Below the pieces are notes generated by a model, which was not told the DNA's origin, made no database searches, and saw only the letters and a list, made by a program, of their open reading frames with translations. DNA of 15,589 nucleotides from NCBI GenBank assembly GCA_002493635.1, contig DKZL01000025.1, forward strand, positions 27,049 through 42,637, in the 5' to 3' direction. The DNA is from Ruminococcaceae bacterium UBA7075 (GTDB lineage: Bacteria; Bacillota; Clostridia; Oscillospirales; Acutalibacteraceae). The position numbers and the translations under genes were made by a program. Position 1 is the first letter of the stretch; every line of letters starts with the position of its first letter. Positions 6,786-13,927 of the stretch are shown one piece after another.

Positions 6786-7235
6786 GTGAAGGTAATTTTA
6801 TTGCAGGATGTAAAATCACTTGGCAAAAAAGGTGAGCTGGTTGAAGCATCAGACGGATATGCACGCAACTATCTTTTGCCGAGAAAGATTGCCAAAGAGG
6901 CAAACGCACAGGCGATGAATGAATATAAAAATGCAGAAAATTCAAAAAATTACAAGATAGCCACAGAAAAGGCACAGGCTGAAGTTTATAAAAAACAGCT
7001 TGAGGGCAAGGTTTTTGAGATGACCGCAAAGGCAGGTCAGGGAGGCAGACTGTTTGGAAGCGTAACTTCAAAGCAGGTTGCTGAGGAAATCAAAAAGCAG
7101 TATAACATTGTGGTTGATAAGCGCAAGGTTATGCTTGAATCTGATATTAAAGAGTTCGGAACATACAAGGCTGAGGTAAAGCTTTATACAGGCATTTCAG
7201 CTAAAATTGATGTTAAGGTATCCGAAGCAAAATAA
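6786..7235 (+). CDS. rplI: 50S ribosomal protein L9 (GTG start)
   Basis: L9 binds 23S rRNA domain V at the base of the L1 stalk and spans outward by a long helix; it helps keep reading frame. The N-terminal signature MKVILLQDVKSLGKKGELVEASDGYARNYLLP is complete. The connecting alpha-helix covers about 41-75, and the C-terminal rRNA-binding domain with GGRLFGSVTSKQ (86-97) follows. The length of 149 aa is the family norm (about 148). The GTG codon is supported by AAAGGA 9 nt upstream and by the invariant start of the family; no in-frame ATG gives that N terminus. It lies 30 nt after gdpP and 66 nt before dnaB. Confidence 0.97.
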   Translation: MKVILLQDVKSLGKKGELVEASDGYARNYLLPRKIAKEANAQAMNEYKNAENSKNYKIATEKAQAEVYKKQLEGKVFEMTAKAGQGGRLFGSVTSKQVAEEIKKQYNIVVDKRKVMLESDIKEFGTYKAEVKLYTGISAKIDVKVSEAK

Positions 7236-7301
7236 TTTCTTAAATGGGTTTACGAAAAATAAGACAAACTTATGAAGCGTTAAAGTTAAAAAGGTAAAAA
7301 A

Positions 7302-8675
7302 ATGGCAGATTCAGATTTTATCGGCAGTTATGACGGCTTGAATATGCCGTACAGTCCCGAGGCAGAGCAGGCTGTTCTGGGTGCAATGATTCTTGACAGC
7401 AATGTCTTTGACAGGGTGGTTGACCATATAAAGTCAGCTGATTATTTCTATGTTGCACTGCACAAGATAATTTTTGCAACAATGCAGGAAATGATTAATT
7501 TCGGTGCGGCTATCGACTTTGTAACACTGCTTGAAAAACTAAAACAGAATAAAGCGTTTGACGAGGCAACCGGCAAAACCTATCTTATGGATTTGGTCAA
7601 TAACTGTCCGTCAATCTCAAATGCAGAGGAATACGCAAAGGTAATTGCCGACAAGTACAACATCCGCAGACTTATTACTGCGGCAAGGGAAATAATCGAC
7701 GATGCGTCGGCAGGTGAAGAAGAACCGTCAGTGCTGATTGATTCGGCAGAACAGAAGATTTTTGAGATTCGCCGAGGCAATGAAAAGTCAGGACTTGAAA
7801 ATATCAAATCTGTTGTTTTGCAGACCTTTGACAGGCTTGACTCTTTAAATAAAGAGACAGACGACAGTATGAAGCCGATTCCATCAGGTATCGGCGATCT
7901 TGACCGTGTCATTACGGGACTTAACCGAAGCGACCTTATCCTGCTTGCGGCACGTCCCGGTATGGGTAAAACGAGTTTTGCGCTTAATATTGCACGATAT
8001 GCCGCATGCACGGCAAAAAAGACTGTTGCATTTTTCTCATTGGAAATGTCAAAAGAGCAGCTTGCAAGCCGTCTTTTGTCAACCGAAGCTCTTATAAGCG
8101 GTACTAAACTCCGCACAGGTAAGCTAAGTGAAGAAGAGTGGAGCAGGCTTATTCCCGCAAGCGATGTGCTTTCAAATTCCGAGCTTTATCTTGACGATAC
8201 TCCGGGAATCACGATAACTGAGATGAAGTCGAGACTAAGACGGTTACATAATCTTGATTTGGTTGTTATTGACTATTTGCAGCTTATGGCAAGCGGTAAA
8301 AGGATTGATAACCGTGTTCAGGAAATTTCGGAAATTACACGAAATCTTAAAATTTTAGCCAAAGAAATGAATGTCCCTGTTATTACGCTTTCACAGCTTT
8401 CCCGTGCTTCTGAAAAGCGTGATGACCACAGACCTCAGCTTTCCGATTTGCGTGACTCCGGTTCAATCGAGCAGGACGCCGATATAGTTCTGTTCCTGTA
8501 TCGTGAGGGCTATTATGCTGACAAAAATGCAGATAACGCAGCGGCACAAACCTCGGATATGAATTCGGGCGAGTGTATAGTTGCCAAAAACCGTCACGGT
8601 GAGGCAAGGTCGGTTAAGCTGCATTGGCAGGGTGAATTTATGAGATTTACGGGTACGGAGTCAAGAGATGAATAA
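7302..8675 (+). CDS. dnaB: Replicative DNA helicase (DnaB family; dnaC in Bacillus naming)
   Basis: The hexameric ring helicase that unwinds DNA ahead of the replisome and recruits primase. It has an N-terminal all-helical collar domain (about 15-115: PYSPEAEQAVLGAMILD), a linker, and a RecA-like motor. Walker A is ARPGMGKT (217-224), the catalytic glutamate is E248 in SLEMS, and Walker B is VVIDYLQLM (D324). The DnaB DNA-binding/motif 4 region (HRPQLSDLRDSGSIEQDAD, 376-394) and the C-terminal arginine-finger region KNRHGE follow. The 457 aa is close to the family length of about 450, with no intein. AAAGG precedes the ATG. The last 8 bases (ATGAATAA) overlap tilS, so the two are probably translationally coupled. 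Confidence 0.96.
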   Translation: MADSDFIGSYDGLNMPYSPEAEQAVLGAMILDSNVFDRVVDHIKSADYFYVALHKIIFATMQEMINFGAAIDFVTLLEKLKQNKAFDEATGKTYLMDLVNNCPSISNAEEYAKVIADKYNIRRLITAAREIIDDASAGEEEPSVLIDSAEQKIFEIRRGNEKSGLENIKSVVLQTFDRLDSLNKETDDSMKPIPSGIGDLDRVITGLNRSDLILLAARPGMGKTSFALNIARYAACTAKKTVAFFSLEMSKEQLASRLLSTEALISGTKLRTGKLSEEEWSRLIPASDVLSNSELYLDDTPGITITEMKSRLRRLHNLDLVVIDYLQLMASGKRIDNRVQEISEITRNLKILAKEMNVPVITLSQLSRASEKRDDHRPQLSDLRDSGSIEQDADIVLFLYREGYYADKNADNAAAQTSDMNSGECIVAKNRHGEARSVKLHWQGEFMRFTGTESRDE

Positions 8676-9984
8676 TCTTGTTCTGGCTGCTATTGAGAAG
8701 TATAATATGATAAGTACCGGTGACAGAGTTGTTGTTGCTTTGTCGGGAGGTGCCGACTCAGTTTCACTTCTTGATGCATTATGTTCTTTGAAAGAAAAAT
8801 ATAATTTAACTATTTATGCCGCACATCTGAACCATAATCTGCGTGGGGAAGAGGCTGAGCGTGACGAGAATTTCTGTAAAATTCTTTGTAAGAATTATGA
8901 AGTGGAGCTTTTCATCAAAAGTATAGATATTCATACTCTTGCAAATGAACAGAAAATCAGTGAAGAGCTTTGCGGCAGAAACGAAAGATATAAATTTTTT
9001 GATGAATTGTCAGTAAGACTGAATGCAAAAATTGCAACCGCACATTCTGCGTCTGACAATGCTGAAACTTTAATTTATAATATAGCAAGAGGCTCCTCGG
9101 TCAGGGGATTGTCTGCAATTCCGCCGAAGAGAGGCAGAATTATTCGTCCTCTTATTGAAGTCAGCCGTGCTCAGATTGAAGAATACTGCAAGCAAAAGGG
9201 GCTTGCTTTTGTTACAGACAGCACTAATTTGACTGACGATTATACAAGAAACAGAATTCGCCACAGTGTTATGGGAACGCTGAGGGACATTAATCCTCAG
9301 CTTGAGCAGTCTGTATCACAGCTTAGCGAATCGGCAAGAGAAGTAACAGATTATCTCAATAAGCAGGCACAGGCTGCGCTGGACAAATGTAAAACTCAGT
9401 TTGGCTTTAGCTGTAAGATGCTTTTGCAGCTTGATACAGCCGTTTTAAAGCATTCGCTTGTACTTTTGTGTGAACGAACTGCAAAGCTTACTCCTGAGCA
9501 CAGACACATAGAATTAATGATTAAAATTCTAAATAACGGAGGAGCAGTAAATCTGAGCAGTAAGTTTATCGCTGTTTCAAAGCAGGGAATATTCAGGATA
9601 ATTTCTGTCAATGATAATGAAGAGTTTAAGCCTGTTTCTGTTTCAGAAAATTTCAGTATTAATTATAATGGAAAAATTTATTCAATTACAAAACAAAATT
9701 CCAATAAAGAAAATAAAAACTCTGTTTCCATTGATTCTATTGATAAAGGAGCAGTTTTTCGCACCCGAAAAGAGGGCGATAAGTTTACTTATCCTCAGCG
9801 CAAGGTTACAAAGCCTTTGCGAAAGGTTCTTAATGAAATGAAAATACCGTCAGAGCAGAGAGACAATTTACTTGTTTTGGCTATTTACAATACAATATTA
9901 TGGTGTGAAAATATCGGTGTATCAGAAGACGGAAAAAATGATTCCGATAAAGAATTGAATATAAAAATAGAATCAGAGGTATAA
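8668..9984 (+). CDS. tilS: tRNA(Ile)-lysidine synthetase
   Basis: This ATP-dependent N-type PP-loop enzyme joins lysine to C34 of the CAU-anticodon isoleucine tRNA, switching its charging from Met to Ile and its codon reading to AUA; it is normally essential. The PP-loop SGGADS is at 26-31 in VVVALSGGADSVSLLDAL. AHLNHNLRG follows at about 51-59, TAHSASDNAETLIYNIARGS stands where many relatives have AHH..DQ.ET, and TDSTNLTDDYTRNRIRH is in the expected place at 194-210. The C-terminal TilS domain is recognisable at about 365-415 (FRTRKEGDKFTYPQ...TKPLRKVLNEMKIP). The 438 aa is typical. It overlaps dnaB by 8 bp and hpt begins 2 bp after its stop. Confidence 0.93.
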   Translation: MNNLVLAAIEKYNMISTGDRVVVALSGGADSVSLLDALCSLKEKYNLTIYAAHLNHNLRGEEAERDENFCKILCKNYEVELFIKSIDIHTLANEQKISEELCGRNERYKFFDELSVRLNAKIATAHSASDNAETLIYNIARGSSVRGLSAIPPKRGRIIRPLIEVSRAQIEEYCKQKGLAFVTDSTNLTDDYTRNRIRHSVMGTLRDINPQLEQSVSQLSESAREVTDYLNKQAQAALDKCKTQFGFSCKMLLQLDTAVLKHSLVLLCERTAKLTPEHRHIELMIKILNNGGAVNLSSKFIAVSKQGIFRIISVNDNEEFKPVSVSENFSINYNGKIYSITKQNSNKENKNSVSIDSIDKGAVFRTRKEGDKFTYPQRKVTKPLRKVLNEMKIPSEQRDNLLVLAIYNTILWCENIGVSEDGKNDSDKELNIKIESEV

Positions 9985-9986
9985 GT

Positions 9987-10523
9987 ATGCACAAAGATAT
10001 AGAAAGTGTGTTGTTTTCTGAAAAGGAAATTGAAAATATTGTGAACATTCTTGCAAATCAAATCGAAAAAGATTACAATAATAAGGATTTTATTATGGTC
10101 GGTTTGCTTAAAGGCAGTGTTGCATTTATGTCTGACCTTATGAAGAAGATTAATCTTGATTTTTCGATTGACTTTATGGTTGTGTCAAGCTATGGCGGCG
10201 GTACGCAAAGCACAGGCAGAGTTAATGTTCTGAAAGATATTTCACAGTCTGTTGAAGGCAAGGAAATTCTTATTGTTGAGGACATAATTGATTCCGGCAA
10301 TACATTGAATTTTATTAAAAAATATCTGACTGTTAAAGGAGCAAAATCCATAAAGTTATGTACGCTTTTTGACAAGCCTGACAGGCGTACAGCCGATATA
10401 ACGGTTGATTATGTCGGAATGAAAATCCCCGACGTATTTATTGTGGGCTATGGGCTTGATTATGATGAAAAATACAGGAATCTTCCGTATGTAGGTGTAC
10501 TTAAACCATCAGTTTATTCTTGA
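9987..10523 (+). CDS. hpt: Hypoxanthine(-guanine) phosphoribosyltransferase
   Basis: A purine-salvage enzyme that transfers phosphoribose from PRPP to hypoxanthine and/or guanine to make IMP/GMP in the cytoplasm. The PRPP-binding signature ILIVEDIIDSGNTL spans 94-107 with the acidic pair E98-D99. The flexible catalytic loop is SSYGGGTQSTG (67-77), and the base-binding C-terminal region KIPDVFIVGYGLDYDEKYRNLPYVG (146-170) is intact. The length of 178 aa is normal. The GAGG preceding the ATG lies inside the end of tilS, only 2 bp apart, so expression is tied to tilS. Placement tilS-hpt-ftsH is a common Bacillota order; in Bacillus subtilis, TilS and HprT have been reported to influence ftsH expression. 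Substrate preference is not visible from sequence. Confidence 0.95.
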   Translation: MHKDIESVLFSEKEIENIVNILANQIEKDYNNKDFIMVGLLKGSVAFMSDLMKKINLDFSIDFMVVSSYGGGTQSTGRVNVLKDISQSVEGKEILIVEDIIDSGNTLNFIKKYLTVKGAKSIKLCTLFDKPDRRTADITVDYVGMKIPDVFIVGYGLDYDEKYRNLPYVGVLKPSVYS

Positions 10524-10577
10524 TGTTATACATATATCTGATCAGTAAGTGATACTAAAAATAAGGAGTGACAAGCA

Positions 10578-12668
10578 TTGGATAATAAGAAAAAAATCCG
10601 CAATATATTGCTCTACATTGCTGTACCTATTCTTTTGATACTGGTTATAACAATGTTTTTAAGCACAAATCAGGCTGTAAAGCCTCAGACTTCAGAGCTT
10701 GTGCAATATTTTGTTGATGATAAGGTTGACAGCTATACCATAAATTACGGTACAGGTGTTATTGAGCTTACTCTCAAAGAGGGTGAGAAGGCTTATGATA
10801 ATAAAAAGTCAACTCAGGACACAGCTGAAGGTTCAACCCAGCTGACAACCGAACAGCCCACAACCGAGCAAGTGACAACTCAGGCTGCAACGCAGGGCAA
10901 TAATTCTCCTTTTAATTTGTTTGGCGGTTCAAATAATAACAACAAAAAGACAAAGGTAGTTGTTAAAGGTGAGCTTGCTGATATTCAGCGTTTCCTTAAT
11001 GACATTAAGCCTTATCAGGCGTCTGCCGACGAGGCCGTAAATTATAACCTTGTCCGTGCAAGTGATAACTCGCTTCTTTTAGAGTTCCTGCCAATGATAA
11101 TTATGGTAGTTCTTTTCATAGCCGTTTGGTTCTTTATTATGAAGAAAATGGGCGGCGGCGGTCTTGGCGGAAGAGAGATGAGCTTTGGCAAGGCGAAAAT
11201 CAAGAATACAAATGATGAAAAGCGCAAAACAACCTTTGATGATGTTGCAGGCGCAGATGAAGAAAAGGAAGAGCTTACAGAGGTTGTAGAATTTCTAAAA
11301 TCACCCGACAAGTACAACAAGCTTGGCGCAAGAATTCCAAAGGGCGTTCTTCTTGTAGGACCTCCGGGTACAGGTAAAACACTTCTTGCCCGTGCGGTTG
11401 CAGGTGAAGCAGGTGTTCCGTTCTTCTCAATTTCAGGTTCCGACTTTGTTGAAATGTTTGTCGGTGTCGGTGCGTCCCGTGTTCGTGACCTCTTTGATCA
11501 GGCAAAGAAAAATTCACCTTGCATTATTTTTATAGATGAAATCGACGCAGTCGGTCGCCAGAGAGGTGCCGGTCTTGGCGGCGGAAATGATGAGCGTGAG
11601 CAGACACTCAACCAGCTGCTTGTTGAAATGGACGGTTTTGGTGCAAACGAGGGCGTAATTCTGATTGCTGCAACCAACCGACCGGATGTTCTTGATCCTG
11701 CACTACTTCGTCCGGGCAGATTTGACCGTCAGGTTATTGTGAGCTATCCTGATGTAAACGGACGTGAGGCAATTCTTAAGGTGCACGCACGCAAAAAACC
11801 TCTTGCTCCTGATGTAAAACTCAAGACTATTGCAAAGACAACAGCAGGCTTTACGGGTGCAGACCTTGAAAATCTTCTGAATGAAGCTGCGCTTCTTGCT
11901 GCACGCAAGGACAAAAAGGCAATCACAATGGAAGAAATTAAAGAAGCGACAGTTAAGGTTGTTGTGGGTGCCGAGAAGAAATCAAAGGTGATGAGCGAAA
12001 AAGAGAAAAAGCTGACTGCTTATCACGAGGCAGGTCACGCTATCTGCTTTGACAAGCTTGAAACTCAGGATCCTGTTCACGAAATTTCAATTATCCCACG
12101 AGGTATGGCAGGCGGATACACAATGCCGCTTCCTACTGAGGATAAGTCATACAATTCACGCAATGAAATGCTTGAAAATATCATTGTTGACCTTGGCGGT
12201 CGTGTTGCTGAGGCTCTTATACTTGACGATATTTCAACAGGTGCTTCAAACGATATTGAAAAGGCAACCAAGACAGCCCGTGCAATGGTTACAAAGTACG
12301 GTATGACAAAGGAGCTTGGCTGTATTTGCTACGGTCAGGAAAGCGGTTCGGTATTCCTCGGCAGAGATATGGGCAGCACAACTCAGAACTACTCTGAGGC
12401 GACAGCGGCAAAGATTGACGAGCTTGTACTCGGTATTGTGAATGACGCTTATGAAAAGGCAGAGAAGATTTTGAGTGACAATATTGATAAGCTTCACGAA
12501 ATTGCTGCATTCCTTATTAAGCACGAAAAAATGGGCAGTGAAGAGTTTGAAGCTGTAATGAACGGCACATATGTTGAGCCGGTTGATGTTGAAGAAAACG
12601 ATGATGCTGAAACAGATGAAACATCGTCAGTAAGCAATGAGGAAAATACCTCATCAACAGAAGAATAA
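10578..12668 (+). CDS. ftsH: ATP-dependent zinc metalloprotease FtsH (TTG start)
   Basis: A membrane-anchored AAA+ protease hexamer that extracts and degrades membrane and short-lived cytosolic proteins. TM1 is at about 9-28 and TM2 at about 168-187. The extracytoplasmic loop between them holds a Thr/Gln/Asn-rich low-complexity insert (about 77-125). The AAA module has Walker A GPPGTGKT (261-268), pore loop FVG (294-296), Walker B FIDEID (D320, E321), and the second region of homology with arginine fingers R378 and R381. The zinc site is H483-E484-A-G-H487 with D559 (STGASNDI) as third ligand. A Ser/Thr/acidic tail covers 669-696. The 696 aa is slightly longer than many homologues because of the insert and tail. 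The TTG start is 9 nt after AAGGAG; the next in-frame Met (M26) would delete TM1. It is the last gene before a strong terminator. Confidence 0.96.
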   Translation: MDNKKKIRNILLYIAVPILLILVITMFLSTNQAVKPQTSELVQYFVDDKVDSYTINYGTGVIELTLKEGEKAYDNKKSTQDTAEGSTQLTTEQPTTEQVTTQAATQGNNSPFNLFGGSNNNNKKTKVVVKGELADIQRFLNDIKPYQASADEAVNYNLVRASDNSLLLEFLPMIIMVVLFIAVWFFIMKKMGGGGLGGREMSFGKAKIKNTNDEKRKTTFDDVAGADEEKEELTEVVEFLKSPDKYNKLGARIPKGVLLVGPPGTGKTLLARAVAGEAGVPFFSISGSDFVEMFVGVGASRVRDLFDQAKKNSPCIIFIDEIDAVGRQRGAGLGGGNDEREQTLNQLLVEMDGFGANEGVILIAATNRPDVLDPALLRPGRFDRQVIVSYPDVNGREAILKVHARKKPLAPDVKLKTIAKTTAGFTGADLENLLNEAALLAARKDKKAITMEEIKEATVKVVVGAEKKSKVMSEKEKKLTAYHEAGHAICFDKLETQDPVHEISIIPRGMAGGYTMPLPTEDKSYNSRNEMLENIIVDLGGRVAEALILDDISTGASNDIEKATKTARAMVTKYGMTKELGCICYGQESGSVFLGRDMGSTTQNYSEATAAKIDELVLGIVNDAYEKAEKILSDNIDKLHEIAAFLIKHEKMGSEEFEAVMNGTYVEPVDVEENDDAETDETSSVSNEENTSSTEE

Positions 12669-12676
12669 ACAAATTT

Positions 12677-12706
12677 TAAAGGGTGAGATTTGATTCTCAC
12701 CCTTTT
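12677..12706 (+). terminator. Intrinsic terminator after ftsH
   Basis: AAAGGGTGAGA (12677-12687) pairs perfectly with TCTCACCCTTT (12694-12704) over a 6-nt loop. The T run TTTTT (12702-12706) overlaps the stem base. It begins 9 bp after the ftsH stop and closes the seven-gene run. Confidence 0.93.
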
Positions 12707-12741
12707 TATAAATATAATTTAATATTGGTTCAATATCAATA

Positions 12742-12906
12742 GTTGGGGTAAAAATATAAAAAAACGGCTTATTTAAAAACTCGGAATCTTAAAGCATTAT
12801 TGAAGTTATCTTTTTGTGTTCCCTACAATTGTTTAATAACTGTTCAGATAAAAACTAAACTATCATTTGTATGAATTTTACCTTAACAGTTTGCAATTAC
12901 CCCAAC
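12742..12906. repeat. MITE-like 165-bp element with 10-bp perfect terminal inverted repeats
   Basis: GTTGGGGTAA (12742-12751) and TTACCCCAAC (12897-12906) are perfect reverse complements enclosing 145 bp of A/T-rich DNA with no ORF. A second internal inverted pair AACTGTT (12838-12844)/AACAGTT (12885-12891) lies near the right end. It sits between two convergent terminators, a permissive landing place. I see no clear target-site duplication, so a mobile origin is inference. The rest of the 12707-12930 gap shows nothing else. Confidence 0.45.
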
Positions 12907-12924
12907 ATTAATTATAGAACCTAT

Positions 12925-12968
12925 AAAAAACCGAAAACGGCTGCGTAGTATTACGCAGCCGTTTTCGG
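12925..12968 (-). terminator. Terminator of the 88-aa gene: perfect 17-bp stem
   Basis: The left arm 12931-12947 (starts CCGAAAACGG) and right arm 12952-12968 are perfect reverse complements with a 4-nt loop. On the minus strand the stem is followed by TTTTTT (12930-12925). The plus-strand exit (atttagaag) is not T-rich, so it serves the minus-strand gene ending at 13025. Confidence 0.9.
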
Positions 12969-13024
12969 ATTTAGAAGTTTTGAAATTAACGTGAAAACGT
13001 GGATGTTGTGTTTAGTGTTTCAGA

Positions 13025-13291
13025 TTAACCTACTTGTGCGTCGCCTGTTTCACCAAAGAAGTTGAATCTGAAAAGTTTGCTCTCGTCATTTTTGTTTTCG
13101 CAGATAATGCTTGCCTCAGCAATCTTGCCGCCCTCAATAAGTTTTGTAAGACCTACGAGCTGGCAGAGCTTTGAACGAAGATTAAGTCTGTCGCCTTCAT
13201 TTGTTACGAGATATACATTGCCCTCGCAGGTATCGAGCACGGCGAGGAATTTAGTTACATCAATGTTGTGTAAGCTAAGAATTGGTGTCAT
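13025..13291 (-). CDS. Small protein of unknown function (88 aa)
   Basis: I do not recognise the family. The protein begins MTPILSLHNIDVTKFLAVLD and has no signal peptide, membrane segment or coiled coil. It is about 29% charged, with a mixed alpha/beta look: a central VYLVTNEGDRLNL beta-hairpin-like stretch (26-38), a likely helix (39-53) and a strand-rich end (SKLFRFNFFGE). Three cysteines (C22, C43, C64) are not in a known metal motif. The start at 13291 is fixed by GGAGG 8 nt upstream; the reading frame stays open 18 codons further up (to 13345), but those codons would contain the Shine-Dalgarno site. It is monocistronic, with its own near-consensus promoter, a 163-nt leader and a very strong terminator, all of which argue that it is a real, well-expressed gene. 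Function cannot be assigned. Confidence 0.85.
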   Translation of the reverse strand: MTPILSLHNIDVTKFLAVLDTCEGNVYLVTNEGDRLNLRSKLCQLVGLTKLIEGGKIAEASIICENKNDESKLFRFNFFGETGDAQVG

Positions 13292-13394
13292 AAATGTTTC
13301 CTCCTTCAATTCTTTAAAAAATATAAAGTTTTTTTCGTGCGCCATTTACCATTTGGCAAATCATGATTAAATTATCGACTTTAGAAATTCAATT

Positions 13395-13406
13395 TTACTC
13401 GAGTAA
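13395..13406. promoter_or_regulatory. 12-bp perfect palindrome in the leader of the 88-aa gene (operator candidate)
   Basis: TTACTC (13395-13400) is followed directly by GAGTAA (13401-13406). It lies about 50-60 nt downstream of the predicted minus-strand start, with a second, 10-bp palindrome AATCATGATT at 13359-13368. Either could bind a dimeric regulator; no matching regulator gene is in the window. Confidence 0.4.
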
Positions 13407-13460
13407 GGCTAACTTGGAAATCAGCCGATAGTCAAGCGGACTATTTACTTGACAATTATT

Positions 13461-13488
13461 ATTATATTCTTTTTTTTGAAAAAGTCAA
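13461..13488 (-). promoter_or_regulatory. Near-consensus promoter of the 88-aa gene
   Basis: Minus-strand TTGACT (13488-13483), 16-bp spacer, TATAAT (13466-13461; perfect). The predicted start is near 13454, so the leader to the ATG at 13291 is about 163 nt. An imperfect hairpin (13344-13361, ATTTGCC with GGTAAAT) lies in that leader; I recognise no riboswitch. Confidence 0.75.
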
Positions 13489-13570
13489 CAATTTTTCTTG
13501 TTTAGTTTTGTGCAATAAATCAAAACAATGTCAATAACATATAACTCTAACCTTAAATTTATGTGTAATA

Positions 13571-13579
13571 TGCTATAAT
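13571..13579 (+). promoter_or_regulatory. Extended -10 promoter element of unknown target
   Basis: TGCTATAAT is a perfect extended -10 (TGnTATAAT) without a convincing -35 box. A transcript from about 13586 would start with TGCCGTA (13587-13593), which can pair with TACGGCA (13653-13659). No ORF with a ribosome site follows before pgm. The rest of 13580-13800 is A/T rich with a 19-nt hairpin near 13703-13723 (TCAGGTAA pairing with TTGCCTGA, one wobble). Confidence 0.4.
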
Positions 13580-13800
13580 GACAATTTGCCGTAATTTATA
13601 TTTTAATAAAGTTTTTTTATCACTTTAGTCAAATTTCACAACTTATTTCGAATACGGCATAAAAGAGAGTTATTTTTTAACAAACTTGTATTTTTTGCAT
13701 TCAGGTAAATTTTGCCTGATGTACGATTATTGAATATAAAGCCTTGTACTGCAAATTCAGTATGTATTTGTGTCATTATCCGATTTGTTATAAGACTTCT

Positions 13801-13833
13801 ATTGTGTTTCGCACAATAATTATGATATAATAA
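13801..13833 (+). promoter_or_regulatory. Upstream copy of a duplicated hairpin-promoter unit before pgm (P1)
   Basis: A 33-bp unit repeated with one mismatch at 13928-13960. It contains ATTGTG(T)TTCGCACAAT, a 7-3-7 hairpin in which this copy has one T-G wobble, then extended -10 TGATATAAT (TG at 13823, TATAAT at 13826-13831). A weak TTGTGT at 13802-13807 is 18 bp upstream of the -10. Confidence 0.6.
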
Positions 13834-13847
13834 CCTCACGCTGTTAC

Positions 13848-13864
13848 CAAAATCAAAGATTTTG
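13848..13864 (+). repeat. 7-3-7 hairpin between the two pgm promoter copies
   Basis: CAAAATC-AAA-GATTTTG, perfect 7-bp stem and 3-nt loop, closed by C-G. It can be extended by CTGT (13841-13844)/ACAG (13865-13868) with a TAC bulge. There is no T run after it, so it is not a terminator. Confidence 0.55.
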
Positions 13865-13894
13865 ACAGCTGAGAGAAAATTGAATCATAATTTA

Positions 13895-13924
13895 CAAAAA
13901 CTTTGTTTTTGCTGCCTGCGGCAG
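13895..13924 (+). repeat. Two adjacent triloop hairpins before pgm
   Basis: CAAAAAC-TTT-GTTTTTG (13895-13911) and CTGCC-TGC-GGCAG (13912-13924) stand back to back. Both are perfect stems with a 3-nt loop closed by C-G, like the hairpins at 13801, 13848 and 13928. Confidence 0.55.
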
Positions 13925-13927
13925 TGT

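Noticed and set aside
12246..12524. Antisense reading frame within ftsH (and similar opposite-strand frames in nifS, gdpP, dnaB and pgm)
   Set aside because: These are mirror frames of strongly conserved genes, without ribosome sites or family motifs.
13292..13345. 18-codon N-terminal extension of the 88-aa gene
   Set aside because: The extension contains the strong GGAGG site of the downstream ATG and has no ribosome site of its own.
13741..13825. Short ORF starting ATGTATTTGTGTC near 13760, about 22 codons, as a pgm leader peptide
   Set aside because: No Shine-Dalgarno sequence precedes it and it ends inside the promoter repeat.
13636..13839. 67-codon minus-strand reading frame before pgm
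   Set aside because: No ribosome site, start inside the duplicated promoter unit, and a low-complexity A/T-driven composition; not supported as a gene.
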